A stretch of DNA of 64,000 nucleotides, from contig JAVHKY010000024.1 of the NCBI GenBank assembly GCA_035079385.1, positions 8,432,001-8,496,000 on the forward strand. The letters are read 5' to 3'. The first letter of the stretch is position 1. Every line of letters starts with the position of its first letter. Below are positions 1 to 11,574 of this stretch, in pieces. The notes below the pieces were generated by a model. The model was not told the origin of the DNA, searched no databases, and saw only the letters and a list, made by a program, of their open reading frames with translations. Made by a program: the position numbers and the translations under genes. This DNA comes from Aspidiotus rigidus (Eukaryota > Arthropoda > Insecta > Hemiptera > Diaspididae).

Positions 1-9
1 GAGTTATTC

Positions 10-470
10 AATGAATGATGGCTCATTTGTGGGTTCGAGGCTATCATTTGAAAAAAAGGTGAGCTTGATCCGTCCAGAAGAATTTGCTGGCGAATTGTAT
101 TTAGGTCATCAATTTTACTTTGAAAAAATCTTCATAAGTCATGTAGGTACAGGACGAAATCGTGTATTGATCGTTCTTAAATCTGAAGTCCGGATAGGTT
201 AGCCAATAGACAATGGCTCACCTGTAGGTCACAAGCTTTCACTTTAAAAAAAGATCAGCCCGACCCGTCCAGTAGAAGTAGCTGGCGAATTGTATTTTGG
301 CCTTCTCTAAAAAAATTCCATACAGGGCGCAATCGCGTTTTCATCGTTCTCAAAACTGAAGTCCGGGACTGGTTAATCAATGGATGATGGTTCATCTGTG
401 GGTCAGAAGCTTTCAAATAAAACAAATTTCAGCCGTATCCGTCCAGTAGAAGTTGCTGGCGAATTGTATT
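10..470. repeat. Three-copy tandem repeat, period about 175-193 bp
   Basis: Three diverged copies start near 10, 203 and 378. Each opens with a version of ATGATGGCTCATTTGTGGGT and continues into a GTCCAGTAGAAG...GCTGGCGAATTGTATT block. Short open frames here are not conserved between copies, so I do not call a gene. The left edge is cut by the window, so the array may be longer. Confidence 0.75.
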
Positions 471-1289
471 AGGGTGGTTAGAATCGTTCAGAGAGCGTCA
501 CAATATTGTGAGAGAGGAAAATTAGTCTTCACGCAGGAATATTCCTCGGTTACGGTAAGTAATGCTCATCTGGAATTCAACCTTAAGATGCCCCGAAAAT
601 GCTTATAACAAATCAAATTCTTCAAACTTGAGCAAACATGCACATCTACACACTTGTTTCTGAGCGTTTCTCATCTAATATCGCTATACTTTTGTATTTT
701 CCATTGGTCAGAAAGGAGAAGCAAATTGACGTTTTTCATTTTATATATCTTTCAAAGTTTTGTACTTAGCATGTAAAAATACGCTTGTGTGTCTGATTGT
801 TATCTTGAATGAGCTCTGGGTTGAAGGCACACAATGACTTGATAAGCTGGAGTCTCTTTGGATTTTCATGGGTATGCTCTTGTTGACTGGTTTCTTTGGA
901 TCGTTTTGTAACAGAAGTAAAATGTGCGTATGTGGACAGGCGGACTACATCACTGTTGAAATTTCAGACGTTTGAAGTAGTATACATCGCATAGTCAATG
1001 GTAAGGCTCATTAGCGTATATTTTCCCAACTTCAGCCTTAGCCTCTTTTCTCTACAACGCTGAAAAAATAGTTGGTGTTTTGTAATATTTTCTTCCATTG
1101 TTGCAGTTAATAAAAAAACTAGTAGTGGTAATCGACGCAGATAGCCAATCATCTTGGTTAGTGAGATTTTGGCTTCAGCAGTTCTAGCCAAATTACAAAT
1201 TTTCTGGGAGAGCCAAATAAATAAAGATCAGGATTCATGTCAATCATAAGTTAGTATATTTGTCTTTGCCGGTTACTTTTATACTTTCA
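471..1289. other. No gene seen
   Basis: This is AT-rich sequence between two tandem arrays. I see no convincing coding, RNA or element signal in it. Confidence 0.5.
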
Positions 1290-2525
1290 TACTTGCTATG
1301 CTTCTTTGTCACCAATCTTGGTCAAGTGTGAGTCTAGTATACTGTACGTTGAACTACATAACTCGCAGGTTTCATCGCTCGGACCGTTCTCCTCAATGTT
1401 GGTCCAGTAAAGCTCTGATATACTGTATGTCAACCTACTGGGCTCTCATGGCTCACTCGCTCCGCTCCTACGCCCTCAATCTTGATCTAGAGTAAGTCTA
1501 GAATATTGTACAATAAACTACTTCGTTCTCAGGCTCACTCGCTTCGCTTGTCGTGTCGCCCTCCTATCTTGGTCTAGTATAAATCTAGCATACTGTATGT
1601 AAAATTACTTCGCTCCCAGGATTCGCTCGCTCTGCATGTTTGCTTGGTCTAGTTTAAGTGTAGTATACTGCATGTTAAGCAACTTATCTCTCAAGGCTCG
1701 CTCGTTCCGCTCGTTCGCTCCCAATCTTGGTCTAGTTCAAGTCTAGTATACTGTACGTTAAGCAACTTAGTTCTCTGGCCTCAGTCGCACCGCTTGTTTG
1801 CCCACAATCTGGTTCTAGTGTAAGTTTAGTATACTATACAATAAGCTACTTAGCTCCAAGGGCTCATCGCTCCGCTCGTTCACCCTCGGTGTTGATCTAG
1901 GCTATGCCTGAAATATTGTACAATAAGCTACTTAGCTCTCAAGCCTCACTCGCTCCGCTCGTTTGCCCACCAATCTCAATCTAAGGTAAGTTTAATATGC
2001 TATACAATAAGCTACTTAGCTCCCAGAGCTCACTCGCCCCATCTTAGTATACTGTATGTTAATCTATTTGGCTACCAGGGCAAATGAGCAGCATCTTGGT
2101 CTAAGGTAACTGTTCGGCCCCAATCTTGTCTAAAGTAAGTCTATAAATAGAATATTGTACAATAAGCTACTTTGCTCCCAGGGCTTATTGCTCCGCTCGT
2201 TCGCCCCCAATGCTGGTCTGAATTAAGTCTAGTATACTGTAAATTATGCTACTTAGCTCCCATTGCTTGTTCGCTTTCAATCTTGGTCCAGTTCAAGTCT
2301 AGTGTACAGTATATTAAGAAACTTATCTCTCAGGGCTTGCTCCCTCCGCTAGTCTGCTCCCAATCTTGGTTTAGTGTAAGGCTAGTATACTGTATGTTGA
2401 GCTATTTAGCTCACAGGGGTCATCGCTCCGCATGTTCGCCCCCAATATTGTCTAAAGTAAGTTTAGATTATTGGACAATAAGCTACTTAGCTCTCAGGAC
2501 TCACTCTTAGTCCAGTGTAAGTCTA
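1290..2525. repeat. Satellite-like tandem array, about 15 units of roughly 85 bp
   Basis: The unit contains GCTACTTAGCTC, then CTCACTCGCTCCGCTCGTTC, then CAATCTTGGTCTAGT and TCTAGTATACTGTA. About 15 diverged units can be counted by the TCGCTCCGC-like core. Open frames across the array arise from the repeat itself. Isolated relatives of the unit occur near 12850-13040 and 63815-63930, so this sequence is dispersed as well as tandem. Confidence 0.85.
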
Positions 2526-2559
2526 GCCTTGGAGTATATGGGGGTAGAGAAGTGGGAGC

Positions 2560-2760
2560 GGGTTGTACGTATTTGCTTTTAACAAAGAACCTGCTCTATG
2601 GGGGGGATTTTGAGAAAATCGCCGTGCGACGTATGCTGTCCAGCGAAAAACTTCGAAAAAATTTCGAGTCTCGAGCTATATATTTCAAGTCCCTAAAATA
2701 GGACCAGGCCACTGATGACTTCCTATTTTAAAGTAGGCTTATAGTAGGTCTGAGTTCCGG
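2560..2760. repeat. Copy of the dispersed CTCGAGAGTCGAAATT repeat family
   Basis: The segment carries an AACCTGCTCTATGGGGG block, a TTCGAGTCTCGAGCTATATAT block and a trailing AGGACCAGGCCACTGATGAC block. The same ordered blocks recur many times, for example near 11600, 42160, 54600 and 56700. It directly abuts the satellite array. Confidence 0.7.
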
Positions 2761-2895
2761 ATGATAAGCCATAAAGTGTAAACGTGTTTTCCGCGTTCAG
2801 CATGCGATAACTATAAACCTTTATAGCAAGTGAAACAGGAGCAGGTACCAAAGTGCATCAAGTGATAACGATAAACTTCCATCACAACCACCACG

Positions 2896-3490
2896 ATGAG
2901 CGACGAAGCATTGAAAAAAATGATCATCGCCATAAAAGGAGAACTGAAGAAAGCGATAGAAGAATTAAAATTGGAATTGAAAAGCGAAATAGCAAATATC
3001 CACGAAAGAATCGACCAAATTGAAACACGGACCCACAATTAATTGAAAGAAAAAATAGGAGTAAAAAATGAAGAGCGAGAAACAAAGGAAGAAACGCGAC
3101 AAAACTTCGACTATAGTAGAATCCATAATGTACCTAATAATCGTTGGGATCGAGCTAGGAAGAAGAAGACAAAACGGAGGATGATTTGATACAAAAGGTT
3201 CAAGAACTAAGAAAGACGCTCGGCGAGTCAAGATAGAAGAGTGGGACATAAACGATTGCCACAGAGTGTACAGTAAAAATAAAGATGAGACGCCAGCGGC
3301 AACAATTGTTAGACTAAACAATCGCCGCAAACGCTTGCAAACGCTTGAAACTTATCGGCAGATCGAAAGAATCGAAGGTATATTCATCAACCCACATTTG
3401 TCGACCTGCCGAAATTCACAAAGAAGCACGAAATTCACAAAGAAGCACGAAGCAGGTAAAGGAATGAAGGAAGGCAAATCCCGTTCTATA
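2896..3490 (+). pseudogene. LINE ORF1-like remnant (coiled-coil protein), degenerate
   Basis: An open frame at 2896-3042 gives 48 residues starting MSDEALKKMIIAIKGELKKA. It is a charged heptad-like helix typical of the N-terminus of ORF1 proteins of non-LTR retrotransposons. Downstream, after stops and frame changes, the frame at 3230-3420 reads DINDCHRVYSKNKDE, then IVRLNNRRKRLQTLE, then IFINPHLS. Those three blocks occur in that order in the nucleic-acid-binding part of LINE ORF1 proteins. Several stops separate the parts, so the copy is dead. The family assignment rests on motif order only. Confidence 0.6.
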
Positions 3491-3494
3491 CATT

Positions 3495-3626
3495 TTACCG
3501 ACTTTTCTAACTAGAAAAGTGAGGTATTACACCCGTAGCAAGGTCAACGGGGGGAGTGGGTAATGAACTTTCTCGACGTTTTAGGGGTCCTAGATCACAA
3601 CTAGCATAAAAAAAAATTTCAGGTTT

Positions 3627-3628
<2 letters not shown>
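3495..3628. repeat. Dispersed repeat with ACCGACTTTTCTA start, copy 1
   Basis: A block beginning TTTTACCGACTTTTCTAACT and running through GAGGTATTACACC and AATGAACTTTCTCGACG recurs near 9138-9290 and 11262-11470. Copies 2 and 3 extend further right through TTTTTTTGTCCGC. Copy 1 ends in AGGTTTCCTT at the microsatellite block. Confidence 0.7.

Positions 3629-3629
<1 letters not shown>

Positions 3630-3660
<31 letters not shown>
3630..3660. repeat. (AT)n microsatellite
   Basis: About 15 uninterrupted AT units. Confidence 0.95.
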
Positions 3661-3682
3661 CTGTACAGATTGTGCGCCTCGG

Positions 3683-3683
3683 G

Positions 3684-3763
<80 letters not shown>
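3683..3763. repeat. (AAT)n microsatellite
   Basis: About 27 uninterrupted AAT units. The minus-strand open frame through it is a poly-leucine artefact. Confidence 0.95.
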
Positions 3764-3764
<1 letters not shown>

Positions 3765-3825
3765 TATAACCCTGCCAAGTATTCCCCCAGCAGTCCCTCT
3801 CCAATCTTTTCTGTTAGTTAGGTAT

Positions 3826-3854
3826 TGTGTGTGTGTGTGTGGGGGGGGGGGGGG
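3826..3854. repeat. (GT)n followed by a G-run
   Basis: A GT dinucleotide run passes directly into 14 G residues. Confidence 0.9.
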
Positions 3855-3859
3855 TCTTC

Positions 3860-6066
3860 TATGGGACTCAGACTACAATTTGTAAGTTTCCGAAATGATC
3901 TTCTAATTTTAAATTTAATTTTATTCACAAATTTTGTTTACTTCTGCCATCCAACCTCTAATATAGGTGTGCCAACAACACCTCATGCCAAAGCAGAAAA
4001 AAAAAAAAGGACGATTAGCCTAGGGCAGTGGAGACTCAATATTTTTGTTACCTGTTGATTAACGCGTAAGAGTAGAACATTTAGAACAAGTCCACTTTAA
4101 GCAGTCGTAGGCCTACCTATAAAATAGCTTCAATGGGAGTATAATTGTCCATTAATTTAGGAAGGTGCGTGCGGGCTGTGGCTCTATTGTATCATTGAGT
4201 TGTCTGAATGAATTTGATTATGTCAGCAATAGTCCACTTGATGATCAGATAAATACGAAAATTAAAGTAAATTGTTCTCCCCATAGGTAATACGTTTGTT
4301 ATTCTGGTGCATTGAACAAATCTACATTGATTAAGCGCCAGAGACTATATTATCGTAGTTCCGGTTTATTTTTGATTTTCAATTCTACTTTCAACCTAGA
4401 AAACGTTTCTCCGTATTTCGTAATTAATTGGTTTTTTCTTCTTTGCTCTTTATTTTTTTTTTGAATTGTTCTTTTGACCTACAAATTTCATTAATTTCAT
4501 TTCGTTTTCTTTCATTTCGGACCAAAAGATTTTGTTTTTCCTACTCGAGAAATTTGACCTACCTGGTCTCATCCAAATTATTTCTCTTTTAATTTCATCT
4601 CTGACTTCGAATAAACCTTGTGTCTGTGATGATAATTCGTTGTGGATTAGTTACGTGTCTAGATGTAAACCAAAATCAAATCCTGGAGAGTTTAATACCT
4701 ACTCGAAAATTTCAAGAATCCCCTACCCTCCGGCTCAATGAGTTTTCTTCGTAGGTGCGTTGCATAAAATTAAAAGAATTGGCTCTCGATAATTCAATAT
4801 TATCGCAATTAAAGTGTTTATTTAAGCCTCATTTATTTTACTTGTTTTTAATGAATTAGAAACCGAAAATGAGACAAAAGATTAGTATACGCCGATTATA
4901 TTTACTTCAAGTAATGTTGATTGTATAATATACTGGTTTCCTAAAGTCGCAATGGACATTGGAAAGTCGCACTGGATATTCGAAACGTCGGAATTACAAA
5001 TTATTTCTTAATCTATTTAGTACCTACCTGACGTTTACTTTACTTCAATAAGTGCAAAAACATACCCAATCTGTCTCTATTCAGATAGAGAAAATTTTCT
5101 TGGTTGTCTAGGCTGCACAATGTACGACTAATTATGGCGTGCTGACTACGCTACACATTTAGGTAGATATTTGAAGAGTTAATATTTGTCAATATTAATT
5201 TTTCGACAACTTGCAACTCCCGAAAATCTTCTAAGTTTTACCATAATGAAATAACGTATATTTGGTACGTATAATTCTCATCACCCATTGAGAAGCCACC
5301 GATCAACCGTTGAAAACGCGAACGAGTAAATTCCATACTCAGTTAGAACCGTTTTCCACGAGTTTGGTTGACTCGACTATTTGTTGAGCGCACTCATACG
5401 CGCACTTGAAATGTACAATCGTACAGACATACGTAATAGGTGTATCAGTCAAAGAAGTAATGTCTGACTCACTCAAAAAATGTCATTCATATTTTACAAT
5501 TTTTTTTTTTTTTTTTACTCGCAATCATAAAGTATTTCCCCTTCTTTGATCGAAGGTTTTACGATATGAAAGTAACGATATTTAATTTATTGTTTCAAAA
5601 AAGATAACGAATAATTTTATTGTGTTTTCCGTGTTGAAGAAATTATACTACAGTGCTTATTTTTTTTTCTTTTCTTTCATTCAATTCATCCTGTTTTGTT
5701 TTTATTATTTTTTTAGGGGGAACAAAAAAATTGGAGATACGTTTTGAGAAAATGATCTACAAGTATCTGAGAAAGTGGATGTTTCTGGTCAATGTCGATA
5801 TGTCAGAGACTAGTGATAATTAAAATTCGTGAAATAAATCACAGTAATTTGGAGGTACACGTTGAAACATTATTATTTAGAAAAGAGGGAATACAAAGGT
5901 GTAATTCAAAGAAGAGAATTATTCTTTGTTATTTTAGTTCCGAGATATTAAGGAAGGGAAGTAAATCGTGTTTCCACTAACATCTCTTTTGTTTTATCTA
6001 CCTTCATCGATATTTCATAAGGGAGCGATATTAAATTAATTGCAAGATCAATACAGGATTTGGAAC
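3860..6066. other. No gene seen
   Basis: This is AT-rich unique-looking sequence with homopolymer T runs (near 5500 and 5700). The few short open frames have no recognisable composition or motif. Confidence 0.5.
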
Positions 6067-6654
6067 ATTATATTTAGAGTTAGGATCTGCCGGTTTTTGT
6101 CAAATGATTTCCTTTGAGGACGAGTCAAAAATAATGAAAGATGAACACGATTTAGGGTGTAGGAAGGCCAGGAAAAAAATTTTATTTCACCGAAAAATAC
6201 CGAAAACAGAATAAACACCGAAAATGGACTTCACCACCGAATAAAACCGAAAATTGACTTAAACGTCCAAAAATTCCCAAAAAACTGCTGGCAACGCGTG
6301 AAATAGCGAGATTTTGCAAAATAGTACGGAAATATTGTGAGTTACGAGAAAAATTGGTTGTTTTTGGAAAATCTACTAATTTCAAAAGAAATTGAACGTG
6401 AAGCTCACGCTGCGTTGGGTAGAGCACTCGTTTTGAGGTTTATTGAGATCTCTTAAAAACTGAGTATGAATGTCTGCGAAAATCATAATTTTGGTCGTTA
6501 TTACTGCGAAATTCCCCCTTTTTTACCATTTTTTTTGGTAATTATTATTTTTACGTTCAAAAATTTAGAAAATACCGAATAATACCGAAAATGACATTTC
6601 AAAAAACCGAATTTTAATTTATCGGTACCGAAAAATCCTAACTCTAATTATATT
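6067..6654. mobile_element. Non-autonomous hAT-type MITE with perfect 8 bp target duplication
   Basis: The element proper runs 6075-6646 (572 bp). It starts TAGAGTTAGGAT and ends with the exact inverse ATCCTAACTCTA, giving a 12 bp perfect terminal inverted repeat that continues imperfectly into CGGT. It is flanked on both sides by ATTATATT (6067-6074 and 6647-6654). An 8 bp duplication is the signature of the hAT superfamily. The interior is rich in short CCGAAAAT and ACCGAA motifs, which are candidate subterminal transposase binding repeats. No transposase frame remains. Confidence 0.88.
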
Positions 6655-6751
6655 AATTTTTGGAATCGCAGTCAATAATTTTAAGTCGTAATCATTAGAC
6701 CTAACTGCGTTTAAAAAAAGGGTAAGAAAGAAATGAAGATATATTAAAATA

Positions 6752-8928
6752 TTTTTTTTTTTTTTTTTATTTAATACTTTTTACAAAAACTGCCGAGCGG
6801 CATCTATATGTACTGATCATAATAGCTATGTATTACACTTGTTGAGCTACCTATTCCATTGAACAGTAGCCCACTTCCAGTATGGTTTTAGTTTGTCCGC
6901 ACTGGTAAGTCTGCTGGTTTGTATCTCTTCAATCTTCGGACTTCATTGCTGTTGTCCAGGAGTTGAATAGCGCTTGGGTTTGGGTGTTTTAAAAGTCTGG
7001 TTTCGTATTTCTGAGAATGACGACGGATTTCTTCCATGACGGTGTCCATTTTCAAGTCTCGATGGATTGAGTCATTTCTTTCATAGCGGTAGGCTTGTAC
7101 CATTGTGCGTAGCACTATGTTTTGACTTCGCTGTATTATTTCTATATTAGAGCGGCTTGTACAACCCCATATAGCTATTCCATATAGCCAGATTGGTTTG
7201 ACTATCATGAGGTATAGAATTCGTTTGGAATCAAGATTCAAGACCGAACGCCAACCAATTAACCAGTGCAGTTGCCGTATCTTCTCCTTGATCTGTAACT
7301 TCTTCGTATAGACATGCTGACCCCAATTCAATTTAGCGTCTAGATGCATGCCCAAGTATTTGACATGTTGCAAGTGTGGTATTATTTGACCATCGATGAT
7401 GACAGGAGTGTATGCATAGTTTCGTAGTGTGAAATTCACATGTACTGACTTCGCATTGTTGATTGTTATTTTCCATTTCCGCATCCATGCGTGAACGTTT
7501 TCCACAGACTTTTGCAGTATTGCTGTGGCCGTTGCATGATCTTCATGTACTGCTACAATAGCTGTATCATCAGCGTATTGTGCCACTACAGTGTCTGTAG
7601 GTAGTTTTGGCTGGTCGGCTGTGTACAGCACGTATAATAACGGGCCGACGACACTTCCTTGTGGAACGCCGGCGTTGATATTATACCAATAGGAGGTCGC
7701 ATTTTCGTATTTTACCCGAAATTTACGCTTCTTCAGGTATGAGTCGAGCAGATCGCAATATATGTCGGGTAGCATTTGACGTAGCTTGCATTTTAACCCG
7801 ATATGCCAAACCTTGTCAAACGCTTGACTAACGTCCAGGAAAATGCCACTACAGAACTTTTTTTCTTCAAGGGCTCTGCTGATTACGCTGGTTATTCTAT
7901 GTATCTGTTCGACTGTAGAATGACTTTTCCGGAAACCATACTGGTGTTCAGGAATCAGTCCATGTTCCTCAATTATCGGCATCATTCTGTTTATCAGCTG
8001 TTTTTCAAATAGTTTTGACATCACTGGGAGTAACGAAATTGGACGATATGATTGTACCAGTTCGGCTGATTTGCCTGGTTTATTCAGCATAATTATCTCC
8101 GCTAATTTCCATGCCGCAGGAAACACTTTCAGTCGAATAATTGCGTTAAATATATACGTCAGCATTACTATGCCTTTTTTCGACAGTTCTTTCATCATTC
8201 GGGCATTTATTTCGTCATACCCAGGTGCTTTTTTACAGTTTAAACTATCAATTCCTCTAGCTATATCTATCGGTTTGAATAATTTGATCGTACTTTCTGC
8301 GTTGTTACGGATACTGTCAGTCTGGATGAGATTGTCGGCGTCACCTGGTTTCTCCTCGACTTGAAACACCTTGTGAAGGTGTTTTGCAAAGGTTTCAGCT
8401 TTTTCAAGGTCACTACGTGCCCAAGTATTATCTTCTTTTCTGACTGGTGAGAGTACCTGCTGTGGTCGTTTCATATTCTTTGTGGCCTTCCACAATGAGT
8501 AATTTGAATCTTTATGCGGAGTTAAACTAGTTAGGTACCTTTTGAACTGCTCATTTTTTATCTCACTTATTTTTCCTTTCAATTCCTTACATATTTTATT
8601 CAAATATTTTTTATCTCTCTGAAGCCTAGACATGTGCCATATACGTCTGGCTCTTCTTTTTTCCTTTACTAGTTCTCTCACAGCAAAGGGAATGTTTTCT
8701 TAAATTGGAATCTGCGGATCGCGAATGGGGGTAGCTTCTTTGGCAGCATTCCTCATAGTTTCCGTAAATTTTTCGACCTGATTTTCAAGCTCTTCACTTG
8801 TTTTCAGTCTGACACGTAGGGATATTTCTCGATCTATGACTTCTCGATAAATGTCCCAGTTAGTATCTTTCGTGGTTAACGTCTGCTTCATTTCTATATT
8901 TGAGTTGCTAATGTATTCAATACTAAAT
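6752..8928 (-). mobile_element. Jockey-like LINE, 5'-truncated, with poly(A) tail
   Basis: Read on the minus strand, the element starts near 8928 inside the linker between endonuclease and reverse transcriptase. It carries the reverse transcriptase and ends in ATTAAATAAA running into a pure A tail (T run at 6752-6768 on the plus strand). The endonuclease region is absent, as expected for incomplete target-primed reverse transcription. ATATATTA at 6739-6746 and 8929-8936 is a candidate target duplication, but it is AT-rich and sits a few bases from the tail, so it is weak. Confidence 0.85.
6888..8891 (-). pseudogene. Non-LTR retrotransposon reverse transcriptase (Jockey-like), one nonsense codon
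   Basis: The protein copies element RNA into DNA at a nicked target. The main frame (6888-8681, 597 residues) shows the conserved palm motifs: FLDVSQAFDKV at about residues 281-291, AGVPQGSVVGPLLY at 337-350 and the catalytic YADD at 369-372. FPAAWKLAEIIMLNKPGK and SYRPISLLPV lie before the palm. A same-frame stretch at 8700-8891, containing TKDTNWDIYREVIDREISLR, is the usual linker after the endonuclease. It is separated from the main frame only by a single TAA at 8699-8701. There is no RNase H, as in Jockey-clade elements. Apart from that stop and the missing 5' end the frame is intact, so the insertion is fairly young. Confidence 0.93.
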
Positions 8929-8936
8929 ATATATTA

Positions 8937-10224
8937 GGGTACCTTTACAGTATAAAAGCCTGCTGGGATATGGTTTTTTGTTCTTTTTTCTAATCGGCTG
9001 GCTAGGTTTGCGTTTGAATTTCTTAGTTTCTTCTTCCTGTGACTTTTCTCGTATAAGTACGCGACCCTTCGCAGGAATAATTGGGAGGGCTTCTTTCGGT
9101 ACCCAATTCTTTTGGAATCTGTCGTTTTGTGATGTATTTTTACCGACTTTTCCTATTGGAAAATTGAGGTAATATACCCGTCTGTTGAGGTTTCCTTATA
9201 GGCCTATTTATTATTTATTTATTAATATTATAAGATTTTTTTGTCCGCAGAACTCCTGCGAAACTACCCGATAGGTTTTTTAGTAACTCGGCCATGTTGT
9301 AGTAGCATTACCTCTGAAGATGTGCATCTGCAATTTTTTTGAGGATCGATTGAGTAGTTCTCGAGAAATTTTCAGAGAAGCGGATTTTCCTATTCTTACA
9401 TTTGTTATCAGTACGTGTATTGTGATGAAAAACCTCTTATTTAACAGTCACATTCTTGGTTCATTCTTGGTTCATTCTTGGTTCGAGAAGTTCATTGAAT
9501 TTTTCTTTTCAATAATATTTTAGTCATTCTTCCTACTTGGAAATTTAGTACCCTTCTATCTCGCTTCCACAGCACCTAAAGCCTTGAACTTTGTTTTGTT
9601 AAATTTGTTTTTGAACGGATAGTGGCAATGGCGGGTTGTTCATTTTTTTTATTAATAATAGTCATACTCGACAGTGAAAACCTTGAGTTTGAATGATTGA
9701 GTACAATTTTTTAGTCTTCATCAAGTGTGCTGCGAGACTATCTTGGTGACTTCATTCTTAATTAATTATTGATTTATACGTCATTTTTTCGTGTATACAT
9801 AATTGATAGTGGTACATAGTTGATTTGAGGTGTCTCAGGAGATGGGAATATCATTTTTAATTTGGACTGGCTTCTTTGAGTGAGATTTGAGGTTAGACTA
9901 ACGAGTGAACCATGCTCGGGTGCAATATGTTTTTTTGTTAATACGTTTGGAAAAATAAAAGTGTGAGGGAAGGAATGAGGGGTTGACTGATGGGTGATTA
10001 GTTGCTTTTTTGGCTTCGATATCGATTTTTTTCGTTTTTCGAGGTCTCCTTGTAGCTGGATTCCCAGATAAAGAATTTTGGGATGTAGTTTGCATAGAAA
10101 ATGATGATGAGAGCGCGAATACAATTTATGAGTGCATGAGTGGAATAGCAGCTGGAACTAGCATTAAGAGATACCAGGAATCGGACGTGATAAAGAATTG
10201 AGCCACTCAGCCTAATATACAGTA
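8937..10224. repeat. Intergenic stretch with a second copy of the ACCGACTTTTC repeat (about 9138-9290)
   Basis: The block from TTTTTACCGACTTTTCCTAT through AGGTTTCCTTATAGGCC to TTTTTTTGTCCGCAGA matches the repeat copies near 3500 and 11262. Three tandem TTCATTCTTGG units follow at about 9453-9483. A plus-strand open stretch at 10037-10201, after a pyrimidine-rich AG site, reads GFPDKEFWDVVCIENDDESA. I do not recognise it and do not call it a gene. Confidence 0.55.
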
Positions 10225-11206
10225 TCTAATATATAAAGCAGAAAGTTTGTCCGTCTGTCTGTCTGTCGTCCTGTCCGTTTATAACTCGAGAACTACTGGG
10301 CCGATCGCTTTCAAACTTTCAGGATATATTGTCCTCATCCCAGAGCAGCACATAGACTCATAAAAATAAAAATTTGACGGGGAGGTGCTGAGTAATTTCA
10401 AAAAAGGGCGAAAACAATGACTTTTTTCAATATAAAAAAACGTGGTGGTGTAGCTTGCCATGTACGTTAGACCTATGCGCGTTGAGTGGCGCAGTTTCGC
10501 GTTGAGTGGCGCAGTTTCGAGAATTGAATTATTGTGATAACTCGAGTATAACTCATTTTTATGAAAAATTGAAGAGAACAAAAATTGTAGCCCCTGTAAT
10601 TTCCTTTCGAATGAGCCCGGTTCCAGATTTTTAGGAGGAAATTTTGTGACTACAGTATTCGCTGTACTTCCATACTAAGCAAGTTATTTTATTCACAGTT
10701 TTAAAAACACCTACATAAAGGATTTTACATCCGGTATCTCATACAAGAACCAATGTCTAGACACGGTGCGCACTGCGTATGGGCTAGCGGAAATTACCCT
10801 TTTTTTTACCTGTTGTCCGTGTGTTTTCTTAGGGACTGGCAAAATGTCAGTGGATTTGTCTGTATTCTGCTGCGATGAATACAGGCTTCACGCGTTAAGT
10901 CAGCTCTCAAGTGAATTAGTGTGTAAAAAATTTAATTTGGTGATTTTATTTTTGTGCGACTCGGAACTTTGATATATTTTTATAAGTACAGTCGCAGTTT
11001 TTGGTGTCTATTTTCTTATTTTTGACCTGAATAGTTGTAAATTTTGCAAAACTCTTTCCACTGTTTCTTTTTTAAAAATTCATCTGAATTCCAAGATACC
11101 TACAAAACACACATACCTACAAGATACAGATACCTATAAAACACAGATATCTACTCAACACACAGCTAGCGGTCAGGCGCGCCGGAGGCGCGACGCCAAC
11201 CGCTAG
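10225..11206 (+). mobile_element. Non-autonomous Helitron, copy 1
   Basis: The copy begins TCTAATATATAAAGC directly after an A and ends CTAG directly before a T, which is the Helitron rule of insertion between A and T. The left end carries the usual GTTTGTCCGTCTGTC and ACTACTGGGCCGATCGCTTT stretches. The 3' end has a GC-rich hairpin (GGCGCGCCGGAGGCGCG) just upstream of CTAG. An outer CTAGCGGT...ACCGCTAG pair encloses this hairpin. There is no Rep/helicase gene, so it depends on an autonomous partner. A CGCGTTGAGTGGCGCAGTTT segment is duplicated near 10480-10520. Confidence 0.88.
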
Positions 11207-11261
11207 TACTAGACTAATACTACGCTGAGAATAACGTTCAGGAAAAAGTGATCGTGAAGCA

Positions 11262-11470
11262 TTTTTTTAACCGACTTTTCTAGCTCGAAAAATGAGGTAT
11301 TACATCTGTAGCAAAATTGACAGGGGGAGGAAGCAGTGAACTTTCTAGACGCTTTGAAGGCCCTGCATTACTTTCAGTCTGAAAAAAATGCAGGTTTCTT
11401 CATATAGGCTTCTATTTAGGTTTATATAAAATTTTTTTGTCCGCGGATCCCCTGCAAAACCACTGGATGA
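11262..11470. repeat. ACCGACTTTTCTA repeat, copy 3
   Basis: This is the longest of the three copies, running from TTAACCGACTTTTCTAGCTC through GTGAACTTTCTAGACGC to TTTTTTTGTCCGCGGATCC. Confidence 0.7.
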
Positions 11471-11574
11471 ATTTTTTCGAGTCTTAGACACACACTCAAT
11501 GGGTTTTGCATTGAGAGAGGAAAAGTCAAGTATTACTCACGCGACTGCGTGAATATTTTTCCCCCCTTTTATAA

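Noticed and set aside
1290..2525. A CRISPR-like regular repeat pattern.
   Set aside because: Units diverge along their whole length with no unique spacers, and the genes are eukaryotic.
3619..3804. A minus-strand frame with a long leucine run.
   Set aside because: It is produced by the (AAT)n microsatellite.
7803..8364. Plus-strand frames of 69 and 97 residues.
   Set aside because: They are antisense shadows of the LINE reverse transcriptase.
10766..10972. A 68-residue frame (MRTAYGLAEITLFFTCCPCV...) identical or nearly so at 10766-10972, 15198-15404 and 17952-18158.
   Set aside because: The frames lie within near-identical Helitron copies, so their conservation only reflects repeat identity; diverged copy 3 lacks it and there is no known Helitron protein match.
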